Shown here piece by piece: positions 43,237-51,569 of a DNA stretch of 64,000 nucleotides. The stretch is taken from contig NZ_JADKSG010000001.1 in assembly GCF_015350805.1 (NCBI RefSeq), forward strand, positions 992,001 through 1,056,000, read 5' to 3'. The position numbers were made by a program, and so were the translations under genes. Under the pieces are notes generated by a model. It did not search any database. It was not told the origin of the DNA and saw only the letters and a program-made list of their open reading frames with translations. Within the stretch, counting starts at the first letter, position 1; the number at the start of each line of letters is the position of its first letter. Source of the stretch: Herbiconiux sp. VKM Ac-1786. GTDB taxonomy: Bacteria; Actinomycetota; Actinomycetes; Actinomycetales; Microbacteriaceae.

Positions 43237-43854
43237 TCAGCCGGCGGCGGCCACGGCGGCCGAGGCCGCGAATGTGCGAAGCATCGCGACCTGGTGGGCG
43301 ATACTCGGCGGCTCGGCGGCCATCTGCCATGTGGACACGAGCGCCACCATCCCGCCGATGGCAAAGATCCGCGCATCTCCGGTCAGTGCAATCGTGGATC
43401 GGGTGGGATCGCGGTCCGACTCCGTCAGCCAGGTAGTGACCGCCGCCGCGAGTACCTCGGCGACTCGTTCGCCGCGAGGGATCGCACGGAGCCTGTCGAA
43501 GAACTCGCGATCAGTTCGACCGGCCGCCAGAAGCGGCTCGATCCCGCTCTCCCGGACAGCGTCGGCGAGGGCAAGCCCAAGGTTCGCAGCACTCTGATCC
43601 AGGACCTGCCGATCACCGAGCAGCCGACTGATCCAGACGTCCGTCGCGAGGTCACCGACGTTGCTGTAGTGGTTGTGCAGTGCCTGCCGGCTCAAACCGG
43701 CCCGCTGCGCGACCGCGCTCATGGAGATCACCTCGCCTTTGGGCGACTCGGTCACGAGAGCGGTCAACGCTCGAATAAGGGCAGCGCGAGTCCTGGTGAC
43801 TCGCGGGTCCACTCGAGGTGGGCCCGTTAGGGCCGTCTCCAATTGCTCTGACAT
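43237..43854 (-). CDS. TetR family transcriptional regulator
   Basis: A 205-residue regulator: VTRTRAALIRALTALVTESP, VISMSAVAQRAGLSRQALHN, HYSNVGDLATDVW. The C-terminal half is Ala-rich (a TetR_C-like helical domain). It is divergent from the membrane exporter at 43926, with a dyad in the gap, and so likely represses it. Third TetR gene within 5 kb; each is next to a different transporter or enzyme. Confidence 0.87.
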   Translation of the reverse strand: MSEQLETALTGPPRVDPRVTRTRAALIRALTALVTESPKGEVISMSAVAQRAGLSRQALHNHYSNVGDLATDVWISRLLGDRQVLDQSAANLGLALADAVRESGIEPLLAAGRTDREFFDRLRAIPRGERVAEVLAAAVTTWLTESDRDPTRSTIALTGDARIFAIGGMVALVSTWQMAAEPPSIAHQVAMLRTFAASAAVAAAG

Positions 43855-43879
43855 GGGTCCATCTTGTCAGACTCGGACC

Positions 43880-43899
43880 AATGATGTACATTTGTCATT
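43880..43899. promoter_or_regulatory. Dyad between the TetR gene and the exporter (candidate operator)
   Basis: AATGA (43880-43884) and TCATT (43895-43899) flank TGTACATTTG, which contains the palindrome TGTACA. It lies midway between the divergent starts in an AT-rich stretch. Weak but well placed. Confidence 0.4.
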
Positions 43900-43925
43900 T
43901 AGTTGACGACTGTAAGGAAGAAGAT

Positions 43926-45095
43926 ATGACGCACGCCATCGAATCGGCACCGCATCGGGGAGATGCTCCGCCGCACCCGGAATTCGAAGCTGCGGTGGCA
44001 GGAGGCCCACTGACGTCCGAGGGCCCGGGATCCATGCACCGCTACAGGAACGTGATCCTCGGCGGTGTCGCCATCCTGCTCCTGGCGATGGCTATGCTGA
44101 CCAGCTATTCGAGCGCGTTCGGCAATCCGACACCGAACAACGTGCACCTGGCTGTGACAGGCGATGCGGGCACGATCGTCGCTCTGGAACAGCAGGATTC
44201 CCTCGACATCACGGTAGTGGCCTCGGAGGCGGAGGCCCAGGCCGCTGTCTTGGCTCGAGACGCGGACGGCGCTGTCGTTCTCCCTTCCCCCGGGGCCGGC
44301 GCCGCTGTCACCACGTATGTCGCCAGCGGCGGGGGGCGAGGTCTCAGCCAGGCGGTCTCCGGAATCGGAGACTCCATCGCCGGAGAGCTGAACGCCACAA
44401 ACGAGACCACTGATCTTGCGCCGTTGGCGCAGAACGACCCGGTCGGTTCCATCGAGTTCTACGCGATCCTCTTCGCAGGCTTGGGGGCGGCGCTCGGCGC
44501 AACGATCTTCGGGCGCATCCTCGGCACCGTCGACACCTCGGCGAAGTTCGTCGAGCGCAGCGTGGTCCTCGTCGCCTACTCAGGTATTCTCGCCGGGTCG
44601 ATCACCGTCTGGATCGACTCGGGCCTGAATGCGGTGACCGTCGATCCCGGAGCCGTGTTCGCGGTTCTCTGGTTGACCGCCGTCGCCATCGGCGGCGCGG
44701 TCACCGGCGTGGCCGCTCTGGGGGGAACCATCGCGGCACTGATCATGACCCTGGCACTGGTGGTCCTCGGCAACACATCCTCGGGAGGCCCGCTCGGCAT
44801 TCACCTCCTCAACGACTTCTTTCAGACCCTCTACTACGTCTTCCCCCAGGGAGACGCGCTCGACCTCCTCCGGTCCGTCCAGTACTTCGACGGCGCGGCG
44901 GTCACAGGTCCGATCATCCGGCTGGGCGTCTGGGCGACCTCAGGGATCCTGCTGACCCTCACAGCCATGCTCATCCGAAGCCGACGAGAAGCCAAGGCTC
45001 GACAGAAGAATGCCGCCCGCCCAGCAACCGACTTCCGTGCGACTGCCACAGCACCGGCCGCCCAGCCTGACGCCACCGCAATCACAAGCGGCTGA
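43926..45095 (+). CDS. YhgE/Pip-like (ABC-2 type) membrane protein
   Basis: A 389-residue protein. One membrane helix near residues 40-58 (NVILGGVAILLLAMAMLTSY), an extracytoplasmic domain of about 110 residues (VHLAVTGDAGTIVALEQQDS), then five or six helices (EFYAILFAGLGAALGATIFG to WATSGILLTLTAMLIRSRRE). This is the plan of YhgE/Pip and DUF3533 proteins, related to ABC-2 permeases, which are often TetR-controlled. No ATPase gene lies nearby. GGAAG precedes the ATG. Export role is inferred from family and context. Confidence 0.72.
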   Translation: MTHAIESAPHRGDAPPHPEFEAAVAGGPLTSEGPGSMHRYRNVILGGVAILLLAMAMLTSYSSAFGNPTPNNVHLAVTGDAGTIVALEQQDSLDITVVASEAEAQAAVLARDADGAVVLPSPGAGAAVTTYVASGGGRGLSQAVSGIGDSIAGELNATNETTDLAPLAQNDPVGSIEFYAILFAGLGAALGATIFGRILGTVDTSAKFVERSVVLVAYSGILAGSITVWIDSGLNAVTVDPGAVFAVLWLTAVAIGGAVTGVAALGGTIAALIMTLALVVLGNTSSGGPLGIHLLNDFFQTLYYVFPQGDALDLLRSVQYFDGAAVTGPIIRLGVWATSGILLTLTAMLIRSRREAKARQKNAARPATDFRATATAPAAQPDATAITSG

Positions 45096-45280
45096 ACACC
45101 CCGATGCAAGAGCAACGAACGAGATGGGGCAGATCGCAATACTCCGTGACGGCAGAGCGGCCGAGGGTTCACCACCCCAGCCAACCCTGCAGAAAGCGGG
45201 ACCATCAGCTGCCCCTGAGTCCTTCCCGGACATCAGGGAAACCGCTGTGTGAACAACCTGCTCACTGAGCAGGGCACTCG
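45096..45280. other. Intergenic region after the exporter
   Basis: No credible gene. An 80-codon frame overlapping the exporter end is low-complexity (Pro/Ala/Gln) and is a shadow. No repeat seen. Confidence 0.35.
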
Positions 45281-45433
45281 ATGGGACCATTCCGTGCCGA
45301 AAACAGAATACCGGATCCGCAGTTTCGAACGGCGCTTATGAGAGCGGGCCGCGGCCGCCTCGACGCGGTCATGGTCTTCAACGTGCGCGACGAGATCCGC
45401 CAGCCGCCCCTCTCGGACCCAAGACACGCGTAG
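45281..45433 (+). pseudogene. Possible serine-recombinase fragment
   Basis: A 50-codon frame reads PQFRTALMRAGRGRLDAVMV followed by FNVRDEIRQP. This recalls the resolvase/invertase segment in which a pattern such as RPxFxxxLxxARxGxxDxVxVxxxDR follows the catalytic region, although the final Arg motif is altered. The N-terminal Ser loop and the rest of the protein are missing. If the match is right, this is debris of a site-specific recombinase within the accessory region. Weak evidence, one short stretch only. Confidence 0.3.
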
Positions 45434-45750
45434 CCATACAGCTGGCTTCACAACCTGCCACAGAGCGCGATGAGCCATCTCGAAAACAAGAGTTTTACTA
45501 GAGACCAGCCGCGGCGCGTTTCGCCGCTGAAGAAGTCCGTACTCCCCGGGAGCGCGGCGGCAAGACGCAAGCGTTGATCGCCGCCGTCCAACTAGTCGCG
45601 TCCGATTGATCGACTGAAGCTGGCACTGATCCCGTGACAGCCAACAGCCCAAACGCGGCGACCGCTGGGCGGAGCTGGCGGTGGGGTCTCGTCGTCAGGA
45701 CCTAGATGTTGACTCATCGGAATTACGATCAACTCCTATCGACCGTTGTC
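45434..45750. other. Intergenic region before the sulfatase end
   Basis: About 320 bases with no start-plus-ribosome-site combination. A 139-codon minus-strand frame covers it but is Arg-rich and unlike a real protein. No terminator hairpin identified after the sulfatase stop. Confidence 0.35.
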
Positions 45751-47325
45751 CTAACCCGCGGCTTGGCCTTCGGGGATTCCTCGTTGGCGATAGTCGGCGA
45801 GCACGGCGTCCCAGGGGATCACGCCGTTGCTGCGTGCCCAGTCGTGCCAGAGTGCCGTCAGTTCTTGGACAAGCTCGGGCTCTGCCGCGGAGCGATCAAC
45901 GGTCTCTCCCCTATCTGCCGAGATGTCGTATAGCTCCCAGGGGGAATCGTTTTCTCGCACGAGCTTCCAGGTGCCCCGTCGCACGGCCGCGTTGCCGATG
46001 TGTTCCCAGAAGAGTGGTCGCTCATCGAGGTCGCTCTCGGCCGAGGGGTTCCGCCATTGCTCGAGGAGGCTCACTCCCGGGCCGTCGCTTGCGCCGCCGA
46101 TTGCGTCCATGACGGTCGGGACGATGTCGACGAGGTGGCCCGGGTGGGTACTGATCTCGCCCCCATTCACCCCGCCCGCCGGCCAGGAGGCGATGAACGA
46201 TGAGGAAATCCCGCCTTCATGCACCCACCTTTTGTACAGCCGGAAGGGCGTGTTCGACACGTTCGCCCAGGCTCGTCCGTAGCTTGCATAGCTCTCTTCA
46301 GGGCCGGGCGTGATCGAGGGGTTGTTGCCGACTGCGACGGTCACGCCGTCGCGGGTCTCCGGGGGGCAGATCTCAGGATTGAACTTCTTTCCGGCCGACG
46401 TCGGGGGCAGCGGCTCGGCGCACGCACCGTTGTCGGAACTGAAGAGGATGAGGGTGTCATCCAGCTGGCCGAGTCGCTCGAGCGTATGGATGACTCCACC
46501 GATACCGCGATCCATCACCTCGACCTGTGCGGCGTATGTGGCCATCCGTTCGATTTCCCACTCATGCTCGGGGGCGTCCTCCCAGGCAGGCACTTCCGGG
46601 TCGCGGGGCGAGAGTTCTGCCGCACTGTGCAGGGAGAGTTCCTGCTGGCGCTCGAAGCGTTCCTGCCGCAGTCTGTCCCAGCCTGCGGCGAATCGCTGGC
46701 GGTACTTGGCGATGTCCTTTTCGCGGGCGTGGAGCGGCCAATGGGGTGCCGTGTGAGCCAGGTAGAGGAAGAACGGGGTGCCTTGAGTATGGGCGCGCTC
46801 GATGAAATCGGATGCGTAGGCCGAGATGTCGTCCGTGAAGTAATAGTCACCCTGGAATACCTCGGAAGGTACGCTCTCTTCACCACTCATCAGGCGTGGC
46901 TGATAGTAGCTGCCGCAGCCAGGGAGGATCCCGTAGAACTCGTTGAACCCGCGCCGTGTCGGCCAGGTCTCGTTCGGAGTTGCGGTGTCGGACGAGAGGT
47001 GCCATTTGCCCGAGAGACACGTGGCGTATCCCTCGGCGCCGAGACGTTCAGCCAGGGTTGGCGCTGACGCGCTGAGCGACCCGACGTACCCGCGTGGGCG
47101 GTCGTCCCCGGTGAGGATGCCAATTCCGACGGAGTGCGGATGGCGGCCGGTGAGCAGGGCTGCGCGGGAGGGGCTGCAGCGCGGCGTGACGTAGAAGGAA
47201 CTCATCCTCGTCCCTCGGCCAGCCAGTCGGTCGAGGTTCGGCGTGTCGATTTCCCCGCCGAAGACGCCGAGATCCGAGTACCCCAGGTCATCCGCGAGGA
47301 TTACGAGAACATTAGGTCGTTTCAT
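45751..47325 (-). CDS. Sulfatase (formylglycine-dependent, arylsulfatase family)
   Basis: A 524-residue sulfatase starting MKRPNVLVILADDLGYSDLG, which supplies the metal-binding Asp pair. The signature is Cys50 in VTPRCSPSRAALLTG, the CxPSR motif whose Cys is converted to formylglycine; further active-site parts are GKWHLS, YLAHTAPHWPLH and LFSSDNGACAEP. No signal peptide, so it acts in the cytoplasm. A conversion enzyme is encoded at 53266-54246. Cleaves sulfate esters with Ca2+. Upstream gap carries an ACCGA/TCGGT operator-like dyad. The imported substrate is probably a sulfated organic molecule. Confidence 0.93.
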   Translation of the reverse strand: MKRPNVLVILADDLGYSDLGVFGGEIDTPNLDRLAGRGTRMSSFYVTPRCSPSRAALLTGRHPHSVGIGILTGDDRPRGYVGSLSASAPTLAERLGAEGYATCLSGKWHLSSDTATPNETWPTRRGFNEFYGILPGCGSYYQPRLMSGEESVPSEVFQGDYYFTDDISAYASDFIERAHTQGTPFFLYLAHTAPHWPLHAREKDIAKYRQRFAAGWDRLRQERFERQQELSLHSAAELSPRDPEVPAWEDAPEHEWEIERMATYAAQVEVMDRGIGGVIHTLERLGQLDDTLILFSSDNGACAEPLPPTSAGKKFNPEICPPETRDGVTVAVGNNPSITPGPEESYASYGRAWANVSNTPFRLYKRWVHEGGISSSFIASWPAGGVNGGEISTHPGHLVDIVPTVMDAIGGASDGPGVSLLEQWRNPSAESDLDERPLFWEHIGNAAVRRGTWKLVRENDSPWELYDISADRGETVDRSAAEPELVQELTALWHDWARSNGVIPWDAVLADYRQRGIPEGQAAG

Positions 47326-47354
47326 GAAGTCAGATTCCAATCTGGCATTGTCCT

Positions 47355-47372
47355 ACCGATCGCTTGGTCGGT
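47355..47372. promoter_or_regulatory. Candidate operator upstream of the sulfatase gene
   Basis: ACCGA-TCGCTTGG-TCGGT, an 18-bp dyad 30 bases upstream of the sulfatase ATG. Its flanks (CT before, TAG after) and half-sites recur in the divergent promoter at 53215-53228, suggesting one shared repressor, most likely the TetR protein at 47415-48029. Confidence 0.5.
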
Positions 47373-47414
47373 TAGAGCGTGCATAGGGAGCCGCATCACG
47401 CCGGTGTCCGGCGG

Positions 47415-48029
47415 TTAGCTCTTGAGGAAGGGGCGGAGAATGTCCACGAACTGGGTCATCAGGGCATGCCTACTCAACGTGGCCGGTTCCAGAATCCATT
47501 GAATGCGCAGACCATCAGCCATCCCGATGAGCCAGCGCGCAATTGTTTCCGCGGTGACTCCATCCGGGAGTTTCTCGGGATCGAGTAAGGGGTCGAGGGT
47601 AGTTGTGGCCTTGCGGATCGTGTCACGGTAGCGATTCAGAGTCCACGAGTGGCCGGGGTGCGATGTGGAGAGGCTTTCTGCCGAAATCACCGCGAACAAC
47701 TGCACGAGCGGGGCGTTCTTCTCGTTGCGAGCGAGCGTGGACAGGAATGCCTGAAAGTAGTCGTAGCCACTGTCCAAGAGTCGCTGCTCTTCTGTGTTGT
47801 TGCGTTGCTCCCGTTCTTGGAGCACCGCGAGCAAGAGCGAGGCCTTGGAACGAAAATGATGCAGCAGGCCGGGCTGAGTGAGTCCGGCGTGGTCGGCGAC
47901 CTCGGCAAGACTAACGCCATTGAAACCTCGGGCCGAGAACAATTCCATCGCGGAGTTCAGGATCTGCCGACGCCGGGCGTCACCGTGCGGGCGGGTTGTC
48001 TTCGGTCGTCGCGCAGGAATGTCGGTCAT
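47415..48029 (-). CDS. TetR family transcriptional regulator of the sulfatase module
   Basis: A 204-residue regulator starting MTDIPARRPKTTRPHGD; an upstream in-frame start at 48113 would run through the ABC gene end. HTH: RRRQILNSAMELFSARGFNG, VSLAEVADHAGLTQPGLLHH, FRSKASLLLAVL. C-terminal domain is TetR_C_6-like. It lies between the importer operon and the sulfatase, all on the minus strand, and is the obvious regulator for both through the CTACCGA/TCGGTT sites. The inducer may be the sulfate ester or its product. Confidence 0.87.
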   Translation of the reverse strand: MTDIPARRPKTTRPHGDARRRQILNSAMELFSARGFNGVSLAEVADHAGLTQPGLLHHFRSKASLLLAVLQEREQRNNTEEQRLLDSGYDYFQAFLSTLARNEKNAPLVQLFAVISAESLSTSHPGHSWTLNRYRDTIRKATTTLDPLLDPEKLPDGVTAETIARWLIGMADGLRIQWILEPATLSRHALMTQFVDILRPFLKS

Positions 48030-48109
48030 CCTCTGATTCTGCCCTGCCGGCGGCTCGTCGACCGGATGCGCTCGCTGCCGCGCCAGGACGCTGGCGCGAA
48101 GCGTGGGAG

Positions 48110-49750
48110 TCATCGCGTGAACCGTTCATTTAGGCCCGGCGTCGAGCTGAGAAGCTTGCGGGTGTACTCATCGCGGGGGTTGTCGAAGACTTGAGCCGTC
48201 GTGCCTTGTTCTACGAGCTGGCCGCGATACATCACCGCCACCCGGTGGCTGATGTTCCGCACCACGGCGAGGTCGTGGGAGATGAACAAGTATCCGACTC
48301 CGAGTTCGTCCTGAAGATCCTTCAGTAGCTCGAGGATCTGCGCCTGAATGGACACGTCCAGAGCCGACACGGGCTCATCGAGAATCAGCACCTTCGGACG
48401 CGCGGCCAGTGCTCGCGCGATACCGATTCGCTGGCGCTGCCCGCCCGAGAATGCGTAGGGATAACGGTCCAGCTGATCGGCGTTGAGTCCCACCCGCTCC
48501 ATCAGGTCTTCGCACCTCGCCCTGATTTCGGACGCAGGGACGCCGACGACAACTAGAGCTTCTTCGAGGGATTGCCCCGCAGTACGTCGGGGATTGAGTG
48601 AGGAGTAGGGGTCCTGGAACACGTATTGGATGTTGTTGCTGATGAAACGCCTGTCTCTCGGTCCTCTCCCGGTCACGTCGCGGCCGTCGATGGTGATGCT
48701 GCCTGACGCGGCTTTGTTTATGCCGACGATAGTGCGCGAGAGGGTGCTCTTTCCGCACCCCGACTCGCCAACCAAGCCGAGGGTCTCGCCCTCGGAGACC
48801 TGCAACGACACGCCATTGACCGCGAAGATGGGTTCGGGACGGCGGAAGAGGCCCCGACGGTTCGTGTTGACGTCGGTGCGGAGCTCATTCACTTCGAGTA
48901 CTGGTTTGGGCGTCGCCGGCGGTGTCGGCCTCAACGGTGCGTCGATTCGTGGAACGGCGTCCATCAGCGAGATCGTGTAGGGATCACGGGGCGCGCGGAG
49001 TACTTGTTCGACCGGGCCCTTTTCAACTATGCGGCCGTGGTACATCACCACGACATCGTCGCAGAGCTCGGCGACGACCCCCATGTCGTGGGTGATGAAC
49101 AGAATAGCGACGCCGAGATCGTCTCTGAGTGTGCGGATGAGATCGAGGATCTGTGCCTGGATGGTCACATCGAGGGCGGTAGTCGGCTCGTCGGCGATCA
49201 GGAGCGAGGGGCTGTTGGCCAGCGCGATCGCGATCACGACGCGTTGCTTCATTCCGCCGGAGAACTCGTGTGGGTAACGTTCCGCCGCCGTGGTGGGATT
49301 TGGGATTCCAACCTGGTCGAGAAGTTCGAGGCTGCGGCTTTTCGCGGTCGCCTTGTCGCTGCCGTGAATGAGCAGGGACTCTTCGATCTGCGCACCGATC
49401 CTCATCACCGGGTTGAGCGCGGCCTGAGGGTCTTGGAAGATCATCGCCAAGTCCTTCCCGCGTCGCCGGCGCAGCTGCTTGGCGTTGAGACGTCGGAGGT
49501 CATTCCCGGAGAGAGCAATCTCTCCGCTCTCGATCACGCCCGGGGAGCGGACCATCCCCATGACCGCCCTCGAGGTGACCGACTTGCCCGACCCGGATTC
49601 CCCGACGATGCCGAGGATCTGCCCGCGCTTGAGTTCGAATGACACTCCATCGACAGCTCGTATGGTTCCCGCCGGGGTATCGAACGTCACGACGAGGTCG
49701 TGCACATCGAGAAGGACTTCGCGGTTTTCCTGTGGGATCTTTGCGCTCAT
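48110..49750 (-). CDS. ABC transporter ATP-binding protein, dipeptide/nickel type, two fused ATPase domains
   Basis: A 546-residue protein carrying two complete ABC domains, equivalent to DppD plus DppF in one chain. Domain 1: Walker [18 protein letters not shown], signature [15 protein letters not shown], Walker [14 protein letters not shown]. Domain 2: [46 protein letters not shown]. Both end with oligopeptide-type C-terminal extensions. It powers the importer with the two permeases directly upstream (ATGA overlap at 49747-49750). Confidence 0.95.
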   Translation of the reverse strand: MSAKIPQENREVLLDVHDLVVTFDTPAGTIRAVDGVSFELKRGQILGIVGESGSGKSVTSRAVMGMVRSPGVIESGEIALSGNDLRRLNAKQLRRRRGKDLAMIFQDPQAALNPVMRIGAQIEESLLIHGSDKATAKSRSLELLDQVGIPNPTTAAERYPHEFSGGMKQRVVIAIALANSPSLLIADEPTTALDVTIQAQILDLIRTLRDDLGVAILFITHDMGVVAELCDDVVVMYHGRIVEKGPVEQVLRAPRDPYTISLMDAVPRIDAPLRPTPPATPKPVLEVNELRTDVNTNRRGLFRRPEPIFAVNGVSLQVSEGETLGLVGESGCGKSTLSRTIVGINKAASGSITIDGRDVTGRGPRDRRFISNNIQYVFQDPYSSLNPRRTAGQSLEEALVVVGVPASEIRARCEDLMERVGLNADQLDRYPYAFSGGQRQRIGIARALAARPKVLILDEPVSALDVSIQAQILELLKDLQDELGVGYLFISHDLAVVRNISHRVAVMYRGQLVEQGTTAQVFDNPRDEYTRKLLSSTPGLNERFTR

Positions 49751-50616
49751 TTGCGGTTGACCGTCTCATTGAGGGCGTCGGCGAGGAGGCTGAACGCGAG
49801 GGCGAGAAGAAGGAGAAGTACTGTTGGGCCCAGGATGTAGGTGGGTGCCTGGTTGATGAACCGGGTTCCCACGTTCAGGAGTGCTCCAAGTGATGGTTGG
49901 GGCGGCTGGATACCGAGTCCCACGATGCTGAGGGCGGCCTCGATGAAGATGGCCTGCACGACGAACACGGCCCCCTGCACGAGGATCGGGTCGATGGCGT
50001 TGGGCAGGATGTGCCTGCCCAGCACTGTGAGGCGGCTCACACCGAGGGTCTCGGCCGCAGTCACGTATTCGCGTTGCATCTGGGACATCAACGCGGCACG
50101 TGCCAGCCGGCCGAAGGCCGGCAGACCACTGATGGTGATCGCGATCACCAGCGACACCCATCCGGGTCCGACGACGAGGACGATACAGATGCCGAGGACG
50201 AGCCCCGGGAAGCCCAGGATGATGTCGAGTACTCTCTGCACGATCGTCCCTGCCACTCGCGAGAGCGCACCGATGAGCCCGAGGATCGTGCCGAGAATCA
50301 TGCTGACGGGCACGGCGACGACGATGATGCTGAAGTCGGTTCGGAGACCGTAGAGGGAGCGCACGAAGATGTCGCGGCCGAGTTCATCGGTTCCGAACAG
50401 GTGGGTGAATGAGGGCGCTAACAGCGACTCGGACGACTGTACGTCATATCCGTCGGGGAACAGAAGTGGTGCAGACACCGAGAGGAGTGCCAGTACCAGA
50501 ATTACGATGATGCCGACGAGACCCCGTGGGCTCTTCAGCGCGGCGCCGTATCGGCGGAGTGAGGGCGATACGCCGCTGCGGCGAGGTCTGCGAGAAGGAG
50601 GTGCGGTGGTTGTCAT
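49747..50616 (-). CDS. ABC transporter permease, DppC type
   Basis: A 289-residue permease with a cytoplasmic N-terminus, six helices and the EAA-like loop EYVTAAETLGVSRLTVLGRH. Belongs to the BPD_transp_1 family (with an oppC_N-like first helix, GLVGIIVILVLALLSVSAP). Starts two bases after its partner permease stop and overlaps the ATPase gene by four bases. Forms the translocation channel with the DppB-type subunit. Confidence 0.94.
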   Translation of the reverse strand: MTTTAPPSRRPRRSGVSPSLRRYGAALKSPRGLVGIIVILVLALLSVSAPLLFPDGYDVQSSESLLAPSFTHLFGTDELGRDIFVRSLYGLRTDFSIIVVAVPVSMILGTILGLIGALSRVAGTIVQRVLDIILGFPGLVLGICIVLVVGPGWVSLVIAITISGLPAFGRLARAALMSQMQREYVTAAETLGVSRLTVLGRHILPNAIDPILVQGAVFVVQAIFIEAALSIVGLGIQPPQPSLGALLNVGTRFINQAPTYILGPTVLLLLLALAFSLLADALNETVNRK

Positions 50617-50618
50617 GG

Positions 50619-51566
50619 TCAGGCCTCCAGTCGAATCCGCGGGTCCAGAGCGGCCAAAGCGATTTCGGTGATGATCTGGATGAGTACCGCGAGGATCACG
50701 GCGCCCAGGATGAGGATCTGGATGATGAAGTAGTCGCGATCTTGTACCGCTTGGACGGCAAGCTGGCCCAGACCGTTCCTGGCGAAGATCGCTTCGATCA
50801 CGATCGCCCCGCCGAGGAGTTCGCCGATCCGGAGACCGATCGCCACCACCGCAGTGCCCAGGCTGTTGCGCAGCACGTGCCGGTAGGTGATCCGTCGTGG
50901 CGACGCGCCCTTTGCGAATGCGAGATCCACGAAGTCTTCTCCGCGCACGTTCTGCATCGACGTCTGGACAAGCCGGGCGACGACTGCTGCCTGAGGCAGT
51001 GCGAGCGCGAATGCCGGGAGCAGGAGGTATTGGATGCCGATTTCGGGGTTCTCGAGCAGACCGACCTCTCCCGAGACCGGGAGAAGCCGCCAGGTCACTC
51101 CGAACACGAGGATCAGGAGCAGACCGGTCAGGAACGGCGGCGTGGCCAGCAGCAGCGTATTGAGAACGTCGAGGACACCCCGGCTCACCTTGGCACGCGG
51201 CGAGCCCGACAGGATTCCAAGGGTCAGGCCGACCACGATCATGATGACTGTCGCGAGAGCGGCTAGTTCCAGTGTGCTCTCGAGACGGTCGAGGACGAGC
51301 TCGGCGACGGGGCGCTGGAAGATGTATGAGTTCCCGAAGTCTCCGCGGAAGATTCCCGTTATCCAGTTGATGTACTGCGCGATGAGCGGGTCGTCGAGAC
51401 CGCTCTGTTCTCGGATGGCTGCGACCTGCTCGGGGGTTGCATCCGCGCCGGCTAGCGCCGCGGCGGGATCACCGGGCGCAAGCCGAGGCAGAAGAAAGGC
51501 GATTATCGAACTGACGACGATCACCAATGCAACCGAGGGCAGCTTCCTGAGGAGGAAGCGAGTCAT
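50619..51566 (-). CDS. ABC transporter permease, DppB type
   Basis: A 315-residue permease with the DppB hallmark N-terminus (FLLRKLPSVALVIVVSSIIA, then a periplasmic loop with AALAGADATPEQVAAIREQS) and the EAA loop EDFVDLAFAKGASPRRITYR. Six helices. It begins three bases after the substrate-binding-protein stop. Partner of the DppC-type protein. Confidence 0.94.
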   Translation of the reverse strand: MTRFLLRKLPSVALVIVVSSIIAFLLPRLAPGDPAAALAGADATPEQVAAIREQSGLDDPLIAQYINWITGIFRGDFGNSYIFQRPVAELVLDRLESTLELAALATVIMIVVGLTLGILSGSPRAKVSRGVLDVLNTLLLATPPFLTGLLLILVFGVTWRLLPVSGEVGLLENPEIGIQYLLLPAFALALPQAAVVARLVQTSMQNVRGEDFVDLAFAKGASPRRITYRHVLRNSLGTAVVAIGLRIGELLGGAIVIEAIFARNGLGQLAVQAVQDRDYFIIQILILGAVILAVLIQIITEIALAALDPRIRLEA

Positions 51567-51569
51567 GGG

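Noticed and set aside
45233-45652. 139-codon minus-strand frame between exporter and sulfatase
   Set aside because: Arg-rich, no ribosome site, no domain pattern.
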